In this document: one piece after another, positions 35,687 to 45,291 of the stretch
Layout of the letters: each line of letters opens with the position of its first letter
Position numbering within the stretch: the stretch's first letter is position 1
Source of the DNA: JAFEDN01 sp963818985
Lineage (GTDB): Bacteria; Pseudomonadota; Gammaproteobacteria; Coxiellales; Coxiellaceae
Assembly (NCBI GenBank): GCA_963818985.1
Contig: CAWFUJ010000001.1
Location: 1-64,000, forward strand
Direction: 5' to 3'
DNA length: 64,000 nucleotides
Notes under the pieces: generated by a model
The model's input: only the letters and a program-made list of their open reading frames with translations
What the model was told of the DNA's origin: nothing
Database searches by the model: none
Position numbers and translations under genes: made by a program

Positions 35687-36985
35687 TCACAAAAGCTCAC
35701 GAAAATTAATTGTTTGTTCTCTTTCGGGACCGGTGGATAAAATGACGATGGGTACTCCAGTGAGTGCTTCGATTTTTGAAATATATTGGCGCGCCCGTTC
35801 TGGCAATTGTTGGTAATCGGTTAGGCCGCGGGTGTTGGATTGCCAACCGGGCATCTGTTCATAAATAGGCTGACAATCAGCCAATATTTGCGGATCAAAA
35901 GGCGGACTATCAAGAATTTGATCTTTATAGCGATAACCTGTGCAGATCGCAATAGTTTCTAATTCATCTAAAATATCTAATTTAGTTAATACTAAACCTG
36001 AAAGACTGTTAGTGATCACCACGTGACGCATTTGTACGGCATCAAACCAACCACAACGTCTAGGACGACCAGTGACCGCACCAAATTCCTGCCCACGCTG
36101 AGCGATATGCTGACCAATCTGATTGTTCAACTCGGTCGGAAACGGTCCCTTACCAACTCGAGTCACATAGGCTTTGCCAACCCCAAAGATCTCATCAAAG
36201 AAAAGTGGCCCAAAACCAGTCCCTGTTGCTGCAGCACCCGCACTGGTATTAGAAGAAGTGACGAAAGGAAAAGTACCTAAATCAATGTCTAATAAAATAC
36301 CTTGGGCACCTTCAAATATAATATTGTCACCTCTTTGCCGATAATCATTTAATAAACGATTAATATCTGCAATCATCGGTGTTATTCTCGGCGCCATTTC
36401 TAATAAATGATCTAAGACTTGTTGATAAGGAATAGACTGTTGATGATAATACTGTGTCAACACAAAATTGTGATAATCAGCAATGTGTTGTAAACGTTCA
36501 GTCAATTGTTGTGGATTCAGTAAATCCACTAAACGCAATCCTCGTCGAGCTACTTTATCCTCGTAAGCAGGTCCAATGCCGCGGCGCGTAGTGCCAATAG
36601 CATGATTGCCATTTTCGCGCGCATGATCAATGGCGACATGGTACGGTAAAAGCAAACTACAAGCAGGACTAATTTTTAATCGTTGACTAACTGGAATATT
36701 TAGATTAACGAGTTCATTGATTTCAGTTAACAATGCTTCAGGAGATAAGACCACCCCGTTACCAATTAAACATTGCACTCCATCCCGCATAATGCCTGAC
36801 GGAATTAATCGAAGAACTATTTTTTTTCCATCTGCATTGTATAAAGTATGGCCAGCATTATGCCCCCCCTGAAAACGGACAACTGCGGCTGCACGTTTCG
36901 TTATTAAATCAACTATTTTGCCTTTGCCTTCATCACCCCACTGTGCACCCAAAATAACAATACTCTTACCCATCAATTTAACCAC
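35687..36985 (-). CDS. purA: adenylosuccinate synthetase
   Basis: Joins IMP and aspartate with GTP in AMP synthesis. Motifs: GAQWGDEGKGKIVD at the N-terminus with the catalytic Asp, GGHNAGHT with the catalytic His, AIGTTRRGIGPAYEDK, EGAQGILLDIDLGTFPFVTSS (near residue 225) and GPFPTEL. At 432 aa it is full-length. It follows hflC by six bases, the common hflX-hflK-hflC-purA order. Confidence 0.97.
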   Translation of the reverse strand: MVKLMGKSIVILGAQWGDEGKGKIVDLITKRAAAVVRFQGGHNAGHTLYNADGKKIVLRLIPSGIMRDGVQCLIGNGVVLSPEALLTEINELVNLNIPVSQRLKISPACSLLLPYHVAIDHARENGNHAIGTTRRGIGPAYEDKVARRGLRLVDLLNPQQLTERLQHIADYHNFVLTQYYHQQSIPYQQVLDHLLEMAPRITPMIADINRLLNDYRQRGDNIIFEGAQGILLDIDLGTFPFVTSSNTSAGAAATGTGFGPLFFDEIFGVGKAYVTRVGKGPFPTELNNQIGQHIAQRGQEFGAVTGRPRRCGWFDAVQMRHVVITNSLSGLVLTKLDILDELETIAICTGYRYKDQILDSPPFDPQILADCQPIYEQMPGWQSNTRGLTDYQQLPERARQYISKIEALTGVPIVILSTGPEREQTINFRELL

Positions 36986-36991
36986 CTTCTG

Positions 36992-37894
36992 CTATTCTTT
37001 TTTAACTTTGCTCGGATTGGGCTGATTAAAGTATTTAAAAAATTGATTGTCTGGTTTTAAAACCATAATCGTATGATTATTATTAAATACTTCCCGGTAG
37101 GCTTGCAAGCTGCGAAATAAAGCATAGAATTCAGGGTCTTGTTTATAGGCGGAAGTGTAAATATTGGCTGCTTCTTCATCGCCTTTAGCACGAATCGCTG
37201 CGGAAGCTTGATTCGCATCCGCGATCATTTTAATCGCGGTCGTATCCGCCTCGGCACGAATACGCTCAGCTTCAGCAAATCCGCTTGAGCGGTAAGTGGT
37301 GGCGGCTTGTTCACGTTTGGTACTCATGCTTTTGAATACTGAATCTTGCACTTCTGGGACCAAATCGATGCTTTTAATCCGAACATCCGTTATAGCAAGC
37401 CCTAAACCTCGTGCCACGGTATTGGCAGAGCTTCGCAAAAAACCCATAATATCAGAGCGCTGATCAGCCACAACATCTTGTAAATTCCTTTTACCAAATT
37501 CAGCTCGCAAAGATTCATTAATTTTTTGGGTCAATAACTGCTTAGCATTAGCAGCCATTCCACCTGTCCGAGTATAATACAAAGGCAAATCGACTATACG
37601 CCACTTCGCAAAATAATCGACATATAAATACTTTTGTTCTTTAGTTAGAATCCGGGGCGATTTGTCTTCCAGATCCTGTAAACGCACATCAAATTTACGC
37701 ACAGTGACAATAAACGGTACTTTATAGTGCAGACCAGGACCATAAATTTTAGCTTGTCCATCTTTGGTTGTTTCAATGTTACCAAGTCGCAAAGCTAGGC
37801 CACGCTGACCTTCCTGCACATTAAAAAAAGAAGCATAAATTAAAATCAATATTACGAGGGCGATAATGGCACTGACCAGCATTTTTGGACTCAT
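36992..37894 (-). CDS. hflC: HflC, regulator of FtsH protease
   Basis: HflC and HflK form the large membrane assembly that encloses FtsH. One N-terminal membrane helix (ALVILILIYASFFNVQEGQ), then an SPFH/band-7 domain with GLALRLGNI and GPGLHYKVPF, then a coiled coil (EAERIRAEADTTAIKMI). 300 aa, typical. The start overlaps the hflK stop by four bases. Confidence 0.95.
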   Translation of the reverse strand: MSPKMLVSAIIALVILILIYASFFNVQEGQRGLALRLGNIETTKDGQAKIYGPGLHYKVPFIVTVRKFDVRLQDLEDKSPRILTKEQKYLYVDYFAKWRIVDLPLYYTRTGGMAANAKQLLTQKINESLRAEFGKRNLQDVVADQRSDIMGFLRSSANTVARGLGLAITDVRIKSIDLVPEVQDSVFKSMSTKREQAATTYRSSGFAEAERIRAEADTTAIKMIADANQASAAIRAKGDEEAANIYTSAYKQDPEFYALFRSLQAYREVFNNNHTIMVLKPDNQFFKYFNQPNPSKVKKE

Positions 37895-39069
37895 CGCTTG
37901 CCTCCTGGTGCCGGATAAGTTGGGCGAGAGAAATTTTCACCTATCGTACTGAGAAAACCATCGCCTGAAGACGACCCTGCGCTCTCGATACTCTGAGTGG
38001 TCACAGCTGACATTTCTTGAGTGGCCGCTTGAGGAGAGTTGGTATCTTCAGAATTTTTTGGGCGAGCTAATAATTGCTCCAAAGGTAAATACAGGACATT
38101 GTTGCCGGCGCCTTCCACCAAAATATTATTAGTATTCTTTAACACTTGTCCTACCGTGTCCAAATATAAACGTTCGCGAGTAATTTCCGGGGCTTGTTGA
38201 TAGGGCTTTAATAAGGCTAAGTAGCGAATGGTCGCACCTGTCGCTTGGGTCACGACTGAGTAGCGATAGGCATCTGCTTCTTGTTTTATTCGTGCTGCTC
38301 CCCCTTCGGCTATCAATACTCGTTTTTTAGCGTAAGCTTCCGCTTGATTTATATATCTTTTTTCATCTTCAGTGGCTTTAATAACATCATCAAAGGCGGC
38401 CGTCACCGCTTCAGGCGGCTTCGAAGATTGTAAAGTGACTTCACGCACTTCAATGCCACTCTGATAATTTTTTAAGGTTTGCAGCAATAATGTCATCACT
38501 TGCTGCGCTAATTCTTCCCGACCCACCGTCAAAATAGGATCTAGATCCATACGTCCAACCACTTGGCGCAATGCGCTGGATGCTGCTTGCTGTAACGCCA
38601 CGGTGGGTGAAACTACATTAAAAAGGTATGCTTTTAAATCCCCAATACGATATTGAACTTGGATTTTGACGTTAACAATATTGCCATCTTGCGTTAGCAT
38701 TTCTGCTTCGTAAGGAAAACTATCGACCCGTTGAATGTTAGCAGTGTAACGGCTCTCAAAGATAGTCGGGATCCAATGTGGACCGGGGCCTAAGGTCTTG
38801 ACATATTTTCCAAATCTTAACACGATCGATTGCTCTGCAGGCGACACTAAAAAAATTCCAGACAAAAACCAAATGGCTAAAATTGCCAATAGCACCAATC
38901 CCAAAAATCGAATCGGTGATCTGAAAGCATGATTACCACCCACTTGGCCTGGTTTTTTACTTTGTTGACCAAAGAATTTTTTGAACAGGTGTGTTAAGTC
39001 TGGTGGCCCTTCTTCTGGACTGCTACGCCAAGGATCTTTCCCGGAACCGGGGGAACCATTTGCTGCCAT
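37891..39069 (-). CDS. hflK: HflK, regulator of FtsH protease
   Basis: A glycine-rich head (GSPGSGKDPW), one membrane helix (LGLVLLAILAIWFLSGIFL), an SPFH domain with PAEQSIVLRFGKYVKTLGPG, a long helical region (EDEKRYINQAEAYAKKR) and a disordered Ser/Thr tail. The frame is open to ATG 39087, but the in-frame ATG at 39069 with GGAG ten bases upstream gives the usual MAANGSPG start. Followed by hflC (four-base overlap). Confidence 0.94.
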   Translation of the reverse strand: MAANGSPGSGKDPWRSSPEEGPPDLTHLFKKFFGQQSKKPGQVGGNHAFRSPIRFLGLVLLAILAIWFLSGIFLVSPAEQSIVLRFGKYVKTLGPGPHWIPTIFESRYTANIQRVDSFPYEAEMLTQDGNIVNVKIQVQYRIGDLKAYLFNVVSPTVALQQAASSALRQVVGRMDLDPILTVGREELAQQVMTLLLQTLKNYQSGIEVREVTLQSSKPPEAVTAAFDDVIKATEDEKRYINQAEAYAKKRVLIAEGGAARIKQEADAYRYSVVTQATGATIRYLALLKPYQQAPEITRERLYLDTVGQVLKNTNNILVEGAGNNVLYLPLEQLLARPKNSEDTNSPQAATQEMSAVTTQSIESAGSSSGDGFLSTIGENFSRPTYPAPGGKR

Positions 39070-39130
39070 TAATAATAGACTCCACATTACGAGCGAATTT
39101 TTTCCTGCCGCCCCGCGCGGCTATCTGTCA

Positions 39131-39176
39131 TCCCGCGGCGCCTGTGTCATCCCGCGGCTTGACCGCGGGATGACGA
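39131..39176. repeat. GTCATCCCGCGG repeat between hflX and hflK
   Basis: Two forward copies of GTCATCCCGCGG and an inverted GGGATGAC: TCATCCCGCGGC-TTGA-CCGCGGGATGA forms a strong hairpin ending one base before the hflX stop. The hflX-hflK gap is only about 107 bases, so the hairpin lies inside the operon. Confidence 0.85.
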
Positions 39177-40469
39177 TTATAACTTAGAACCTTCTTCATC
39201 TGCAAATAATCGATTATAATCTATTCGCTTCATTTGGATTAACAAATGGTATTGTCCTTGTTCATCAACTTCTTCTTTAAGAACTGCTTTGAGATTGTAT
39301 AAAGCCGCTCGCTGTTTACCTTGATGTGGGCCAAGTGTCAATTCACACTGAACCATTTGCCCAGGCAATAATTCTAATAAGACTTCCTTGAGCAAAGGCG
39401 TGCCGAGCCCACTTTGTGCCGAAACCCAAACTTCGGTGATTCGACCTTCGGTATCTCTTGAAAAGCGTGGTTGCAATTCTGGGCGCAGATCAATTTTATT
39501 ATAAATTCGTAGGCAAGGAACCGTATCCGCTTCAATTTCTCTCAACACCGTTTCGACATCATCAATCGATTGCTGATAATCAGATTGACTGGCGTCAATC
39601 ACATGCAATAATAAATCTGCCTGCCGGGTTTCCTCCAAAGTGGAGCGGAAGGCAGCAATCAAATCATGAGGTAAATCACGAATAAAACCCACCGTGTCAG
39701 CAATAATAATTTTGCCTAGCCCCGGCAATTGAATTTGACGCAAGGTGGGATCAAGTGTGGCAAATAATTGATTAGCCACATAGACATTCGCTTCAGTCAG
39801 TCGATTAAATAATGTGGATTTTCCAGCATTGGTATAACCCACTAATGACACGATCGGAATTGCCGCGCGCTGACGAGCTCTGCGCCGCTGCTGACGCTGA
39901 TTGGCCACTTTTGCTAAACGTTTTTTAATAGATTGAATACGGCCATTGATTAAACGTCGATCGGTTTCCAATTGGGTTTCCCCAGGTCCACGTAATCCAA
40001 TTCCCCCCTTTTGGCGTTCCAAGTGCGTCCAACCACGCACCAAACGTGAACTTAAATGCTGGAGTTGCGCCAATTCAACCTGTAGTTTTCCTTCAAATGT
40101 TTGGGCTCGTTGTGCAAATATATCCAGGATCAGCTCGGTGCGATCTAGAACACGGCACTTAAACAATTCTTCTAAGTTACGACCTTGTGCAGGTGACAAC
40201 GCATGATTAATTAATATCACATCAGCGTTCAGCAAACTAACTTGCTGAGCGATCTCTTCGGCCTTACCCGCCCCCAACCAATATTTTGGATTGGGTTTAG
40301 CCACTTTACCCGTAATAACGCTCAAAGTTTTAACCGCCGCAGAATCCGCCAAAGCACAAAATTCAGCTAAGTCAGCCGCGGCATTTGGCTGCCCAAAATC
40401 CATCTGTACTAAAATAGCGCGCTCACCACCGCGATGTCGAGTAATAAAATATTGATTAGATGTTTTCAG
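39177..40469 (-). CDS. hflX: ribosome-associated GTPase HflX
   Basis: HflX splits stalled ribosomes. Motifs: HALSPAQGRNLEELF and RTELILDIFAQRAQTFEGKL in the HflX domain, RQKGGIGLRGPGETQLETDR, G1 GYTNAGKST, G3 DTVGFIRDLP, G4 NKID. ATG 40403 (MDFGQ) would cut off a conserved start: the same frame upstream reads NQYFITRHRGGERAILVQ, the normal HflX N-terminus. No ATG/GTG/TTG is in frame there; AGGAGG at 40478-40483 points to ATT (40472) or CTG (40469). An ATG right after the SD is out of frame and soon stops. Either a rare start codon is used or a base is missing. First gene of hflX-hflK-hflC-purA. Confidence 0.88.
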   Translation of the reverse strand: MKTSNQYFITRHRGGERAILVQMDFGQPNAAADLAEFCALADSAAVKTLSVITGKVAKPNPKYWLGAGKAEEIAQQVSLLNADVILINHALSPAQGRNLEELFKCRVLDRTELILDIFAQRAQTFEGKLQVELAQLQHLSSRLVRGWTHLERQKGGIGLRGPGETQLETDRRLINGRIQSIKKRLAKVANQRQQRRRARQRAAIPIVSLVGYTNAGKSTLFNRLTEANVYVANQLFATLDPTLRQIQLPGLGKIIIADTVGFIRDLPHDLIAAFRSTLEETRQADLLLHVIDASQSDYQQSIDDVETVLREIEADTVPCLRIYNKIDLRPELQPRFSRDTEGRITEVWVSAQSGLGTPLLKEVLLELLPGQMVQCELTLGPHQGKQRAALYNLKAVLKEEVDEQGQYHLLIQMKRIDYNRLFADEEGSKL

Positions 40470-40586
40470 AATACATTCCTCCTGAGCTAGTAGCTTACAC
40501 CCATTTATGAAACTGTCCAGAATTCTCGTTGAATACAGTGTGGATTGCTTTCTGTTTTTAATGAAAAACCGATTAAAGTTTGCAAT

Positions 40587-40626
40587 TTATCCTGGGTACC
40601 GGCTTTCGCCGGTACCTAGGATAAAT
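40587..40626. repeat. single ATACCGGC-type palindrome
   Basis: TTATCCTGGGTACCGGC, TTTC loop, then GCCGGTACCTAGGATAA: a 17-base nearly perfect hairpin. It is one unit of the family that elsewhere occurs as facing pairs, and lies between divergent hflX and the giant gene. Confidence 0.88.
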
Positions 40627-40719
40627 GTCAGCATTTAATCAATCGTTGATTTTTTAAAAAAGATGGGATATGTTAACGTGCAGACAATTGTATAGATATT
40701 AATGCAGAAGGATGAAAAA

Positions 40720-43700
40720 ATGAGTCGTCGTTTAAATAAATCAGAATTTGAAACCCGCTCCCAGAGAAAACCCTTCGAATCCAAGGTTCCAATAGTAGAC
40801 GAACCTGATGCAATTGAGCTTCACGAGTTTTCAAGGAACCATCCAGACCCAGACTCACTTGATTCAGAATTTGAACCCTTCCTCTCTTTCCGCTCTCGAA
40901 GCCCACAACCCGATTCCGAAGTTTTATTAGACAATAATGAAATTGAGCTTGGGGCCATCACATCAACTGAAGATGAGCAAATAGAAACCAAAGATCTCGA
41001 TCACAAAGATTCAAAAAAAGAAGATGGTCAGAAAGCAGAACCTGCACCTACCGAACTCAAGTTTAGCCCAAACTTAATTCCTAGCAAAAAAATACCTGTT
41101 TATTCATTAGAAGCGGAAATTACTACACTATTAGCTAAATTAAGTTATAGGATTGTAGAATTAGCAAAGCGAAAATTGGCATCAGAAGATCCAAATTATC
41201 AAGTAGATGAATTAAAAGGAATTGATTGGAATCCTTTTTTAACTCAAAAATATGGATGTTTTGTCTTTACTTTATTAGCCCAGGATCAACCCAGCTATTG
41301 GAACAAAGTGGAGGATTTATTTGTCAATGTTTTCGGAGAAGATGAGGCCAAGTCAATGTTTGATGATTTAATGTGCATACTCCCAGACGGAGTCACAATT
41401 ATAGCCCATAGAGACGATGAAACCTCTCCTATTATGTATGAATATACTGCTTTATATAATCTTGAGGGAATATTAGCTTCAGCAAAGCAATACATCGATG
41501 ATGAAAAACGTAAACATCCAGATAAATTCCAGTCAATTCAAAAAATTATAGATGAAAAATATCGCCAGGTTACGAACCAAATACAATTTATTTTAGAAAA
41601 ACCTTATGAAGCGCAACAAGCTTTTAATCTGAAGTTATTTGTTGAAGGCGGAAAGATTCACCATAACAATCATGATCAACTCTTTAAAAGAATAGTCCTT
41701 CAATTCGAGAAGGAAGTACTGGCCCAACTTTCTCATTTAGAACCTTATTCTCACCTTCCCGATGATCATTTATTCTATCTGGTTTCTAATAAATTTAATA
41801 AATATAAGGGATTGATGAAACAAAATAATATTATATTGAGTAGTGATTTACTGCATATTTATTTTACTAGTCAAGGTTTGCCGCACACAATTTTTTATAA
41901 TGTTCATCAATCACCCACCCAAGCACAAAAATCACAAGATTTAGCTGACCAAAAAAAATCTTCAACGCACATCTTAGTGGATGATGAAAAAAAAGACGAT
42001 TTAGTTCCTTTAGCTGATAATGGTAGCGTATTACCCCCCGTTTCTATAAATAAATTACTAAAATTAGAATCTCAAGCCAACGCCCATAGCGAGTTAAACC
42101 GATTACCCTATAAATGTAAAACCACTCATGGGATTTGGTGGCAAGATCCAGCTACGGGTTTAATTGAAGTGCAGGTGGGAATAGAGAGCACTAAATTTCA
42201 CACTCCACTAACCAAAACTGTTAAAACAACTAATCCACACCATCTTGCTATCAACGTCTTGCTCAATTTACAACAGCAGGCACAAGAAGCTCGTAAGAAT
42301 AAGATTGTGTCTTATTTACTCAACTACAATGAGAAGGGCAGCGGAGAATTTTTGAGCCTTTCATTCATACAAGGCTTTAGTTTATTTTTAAGTCAGGAAA
42401 TCTCAGCCATCATTGATGGTTCAGTTAACAGAAGAACTCCCCTGAGTTCTCACAATTTGTTTCAAATAATGCAAACGGCCATTGAAAAATTTAAAATCCA
42501 AGCTCCCGGAACAGACATACCCCAAGAAGTTTTATTCACACTAGCTGGAGCCGCCACAGAAATTGCCTATTCAAGAACTATTTACACCCATGTTCTAAAT
42601 TTAAACGACAAAACAAAATATCAATACGATGCCTTACGCATGGCTCAGTATTGGATGGAATATCCCTCAGTAACAGGATTGGAACCCACCCATCCAGGTT
42701 TTATTTATATTGTTTGGCCAATAACTGACGAATTTAGTGTTGATGGCTCTATTGGAGATATAAAACCTCATATTACTCGCCTAAACGAGGCAAGCCTAAT
42801 CGAATTATTTCTATTATTTAAAAAGTATTTCTTTGAAGATAGCATGGTAGAAGTCACTCAATCACTAGATTTTAAACCATATTTTGATCTCCGCATACCG
42901 ATGATAGCAGCAGCGAATCAATATCACTTGAATTTAATTACTCCCTTTACCCCACAGTCTGCCTGTAAGGTGGTTGTCCTGATCAATCGTGAACTCAATT
43001 CTCTCGATACGGAGGAACGGGAATCTGTTGTCGCCGGACATAAAATTTTTATTTTAGAAAAACAAAACAGTTACCAACTTTGTTTTGAAAAAGGCAAAAA
43101 AATTCAATCAAAACTTATGAGAAATCAGGAAGTTTTTCCAAATTTAACTTTTATGGTTATGAAGGCTAAGGAGGAAAGTGGAAGTCTATATATTCAGTTG
43201 GATGAAAAAGATTCGGAGGATGTTTTTAAGCTTTGTGAATCTTTGGGTGGATCCCCACGCAAAAACAATGAAGAAATAAAAGCGGCTGAATTAAGACGCC
43301 AACAAGAAATTATTGATTCCTTAGCCGAATTCAAAGTGACTGAAAAAGCTTTTTTTGATTCAGTTCAACCAATTTTTCTTAAAGTACAAGAAAAAATTCT
43401 GGATAGCAAACCTACGACTGAAGCCGGGATGGTTTTAAGATTATTATTTAAAGAAATTTTAAAAGGCTATTTTAAAAATGGGGGTTTAATACCTGCCCTA
43501 ATCCATCTGCTCGTTTTTTTTATGAATGAAAGAGACGGATTATCCCTACAAGCTGCCGGCGGTAGCGATGGATCTGATGATTGGTTGCAAATAGAGAAAA
43601 TCTTCAATACCCTGAAACTTTATGGTTTCAATCGAGATAAACTCACCGATTTAGAGCGTGGACCCACAAAAGATCTCATCCCTATTTTAAAGCGTAGATC

Positions 43701-45093
43701 GGGACGAAGAATTGAAATGCAAGCGCATACTCAGCTCCCCTCTAACGATTTATTAAGATTAAGCGCCAATAATCATCCTTTTTTTCAATTTTGGCTTGAC
43801 AGAAAACCTTCTTCCGCATTGCAAAAACACACAAACGACCTTTATCAATATTGCGCTAGTCATTGGTTGAGTTTAGAAAAACGACTTGCTTTAATAAAAG
43901 AAATTAAAATAACTGAAGAATATCCTCCTAAAGACAGAGAAGACCTGAGCAAACTAAGTAGTTTTTATCAAAGAGAGGCTCGAAAAATTGAAGTTCAACT
44001 GCTTGAGTCAAAAGAATCTAAATATGAATCCACCCCATCAAACAATCCCTTAGCCGAGGCCATTGATCGTTTTTACAAATACTTAACTCATTATCTTCGT
44101 TCAAAAAGGGGAGAAATCACTTTCTATTGCTCTGAATATAATAAAGATATGCACCCGCAATTAGAAAAAATTCTAAATGAACTGGCTGAAAACCAGGCTA
44201 AAGAAAATATTACTTTATTAGAAAAATTTAAATTTATAGAAACATGTAATTATCTAGGATTAGAATTAAGCGCAATACCTATTGAACGAAGCAGTCATCT
44301 TTTTAAATCCAAATATCATCATGCAGTAGAAAAGTATGCTTGTTTAAACCCGGTGAGAAGTTTTTTTATAGTAATTTCGTCTTTAGATTTCAGTACTCAA
44401 GAAAAGTTCATTCTTTCTCTAAATTCTAATTTAAACAGGATTCATCCAAATGATATTTATAGATGTCTTTTCAAAATGATTCCATATTATGATTCTTCGA
44501 TATCAAGTGGACACTGGGTACCCGATGAAGTAAAATTGTTATCTCAAGAACTAGAAAGAGTAAAAAAATATTGCGATGAAGGTGATCTTGATTTAATAAA
44601 TACTGAAATTAAAATACCATTCAAAACCTCAGAACCTGAACAAGAAAATTTTAGAAAATTGCAAATCTATTGGCAACAACAAAGATTACTACATTATATT
44701 ATTCAAGAAGAACGTTCAGAATTTAAATTAAGCCAAAACCTTTCTACAACTATTGTTGAGTTTTACAATCACTTTAGGAAACTAATTCCTCATTTCAAAA
44801 AAGATCTTAAAAACTGTGCGGAAGTTGCGAGGATTTGTAAAGAGCATCTAACCGTCACCGATAAGTATAATTTTATTATCGAACTTTATTATCTGGGCCA
44901 ATTAAATATACAAAATAAAAATAAAATCTATAAATCTATTCCTTTTAGTAATATCATAGTTTTAACTGCTAGATATTTACAATTTAATAATGCAGATAAA
45001 TTTCTATCATCGCTAAGAAGTTGCGTTATGGGTTACGTAGCTAACCCACAAGATCCTTACCAAGATCCTGCTTCCGGAGTATTTATAAGTTGA
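40720..45093 (+). CDS. 1457-aa protein of unknown function, effector candidate
   Basis: No known domain is recognised. ATG 40720 is chosen because AAGGA lies eight bases upstream; an in-frame ATG at 40702 has no ribosome site. Residues 1-115 are acidic, proline-rich and probably disordered (ELHEFSRNHPDPDSLDSEFE). The rest is mixed alpha/beta and largely hydrophilic; a junction rich in Asp/Lys near residue 420 (ILVDDEKKDDLVPL) may separate two lobes. The last third is mostly helical with many short repeats of Leu/Lys. No signal peptide, membrane helix or CAAX box. It stands alone between two palindromic repeats and unrelated operons, with base composition more AT-rich than neighbours, as expected of an acquired effector gene. 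Confidence 0.82.
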   Translation: MSRRLNKSEFETRSQRKPFESKVPIVDEPDAIELHEFSRNHPDPDSLDSEFEPFLSFRSRSPQPDSEVLLDNNEIELGAITSTEDEQIETKDLDHKDSKKEDGQKAEPAPTELKFSPNLIPSKKIPVYSLEAEITTLLAKLSYRIVELAKRKLASEDPNYQVDELKGIDWNPFLTQKYGCFVFTLLAQDQPSYWNKVEDLFVNVFGEDEAKSMFDDLMCILPDGVTIIAHRDDETSPIMYEYTALYNLEGILASAKQYIDDEKRKHPDKFQSIQKIIDEKYRQVTNQIQFILEKPYEAQQAFNLKLFVEGGKIHHNNHDQLFKRIVLQFEKEVLAQLSHLEPYSHLPDDHLFYLVSNKFNKYKGLMKQNNIILSSDLLHIYFTSQGLPHTIFYNVHQSPTQAQKSQDLADQKKSSTHILVDDEKKDDLVPLADNGSVLPPVSINKLLKLESQANAHSELNRLPYKCKTTHGIWWQDPATGLIEVQVGIESTKFHTPLTKTVKTTNPHHLAINVLLNLQQQAQEARKNKIVSYLLNYNEKGSGEFLSLSFIQGFSLFLSQEISAIIDGSVNRRTPLSSHNLFQIMQTAIEKFKIQAPGTDIPQEVLFTLAGAATEIAYSRTIYTHVLNLNDKTKYQYDALRMAQYWMEYPSVTGLEPTHPGFIYIVWPITDEFSVDGSIGDIKPHITRLNEASLIELFLLFKKYFFEDSMVEVTQSLDFKPYFDLRIPMIAAANQYHLNLITPFTPQSACKVVVLINRELNSLDTEERESVVAGHKIFILEKQNSYQLCFEKGKKIQSKLMRNQEVFPNLTFMVMKAKEESGSLYIQLDEKDSEDVFKLCESLGGSPRKNNEEIKAAELRRQQEIIDSLAEFKVTEKAFFDSVQPIFLKVQEKILDSKPTTEAGMVLRLLFKEILKGYFKNGGLIPALIHLLVFFMNERDGLSLQAAGGSDGSDDWLQIEKIFNTLKLYGFNRDKLTDLERGPTKDLIPILKRRSGRRIEMQAHTQLPSNDLLRLSANNHPFFQFWLDRKPSSALQKHTNDLYQYCASHWLSLEKRLALIKEIKITEEYPPKDREDLSKLSSFYQREARKIEVQLLESKESKYESTPSNNPLAEAIDRFYKYLTHYLRSKRGEITFYCSEYNKDMHPQLEKILNELAENQAKENITLLEKFKFIETCNYLGLELSAIPIERSSHLFKSKYHHAVEKYACLNPVRSFFIVISSLDFSTQEKFILSLNSNLNRIHPNDIYRCLFKMIPYYDSSISSGHWVPDEVKLLSQELERVKKYCDEGDLDLINTEIKIPFKTSEPEQENFRKLQIYWQQQRLLHYIIQEERSEFKLSQNLSTTIVEFYNHFRKLIPHFKKDLKNCAEVARICKEHLTVTDKYNFIIELYYLGQLNIQNKNKIYKSIPFSNIIVLTARYLQFNNADKFLSSLRSCVMGYVANPQDPYQDPASGVFIS

Positions 45094-45140
45094 GAATTTT
45101 TCGTCTTCTTCCTCGAAAATGGATTAAATACTGATATTTA

Positions 45141-45202
45141 TCCTGGATACCGGCCTTCGCCGGTATATGAACATGTGTCATACCGGCGCAGGCCGGTATC
45201 CA
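45141..45202. repeat. ATACCGGC palindrome, paired copies
   Basis: TCCTGGATACCGGCCTTCGC facing GCGCAGGCCGGTATCCAGA around TATGAACATGTGTCA. It closes the 1457-aa gene's unit; another family member lies just before that gene (40587). Confidence 0.88.
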
Positions 45203-45291
45203 GAGAACCGCACGAAATACTTGGATTTCTCTCGAGAATATGACGTATTGCAGGCGCTTATCTGAGCTGTACTGAGCTCTTACGAAATCCT

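Noticed and set aside
19701..45093. The three giant proteins as one paralogous family
   Set aside because: By eye I could not align any shared motif; only length, composition and solitary position are common. A profile comparison would decide.
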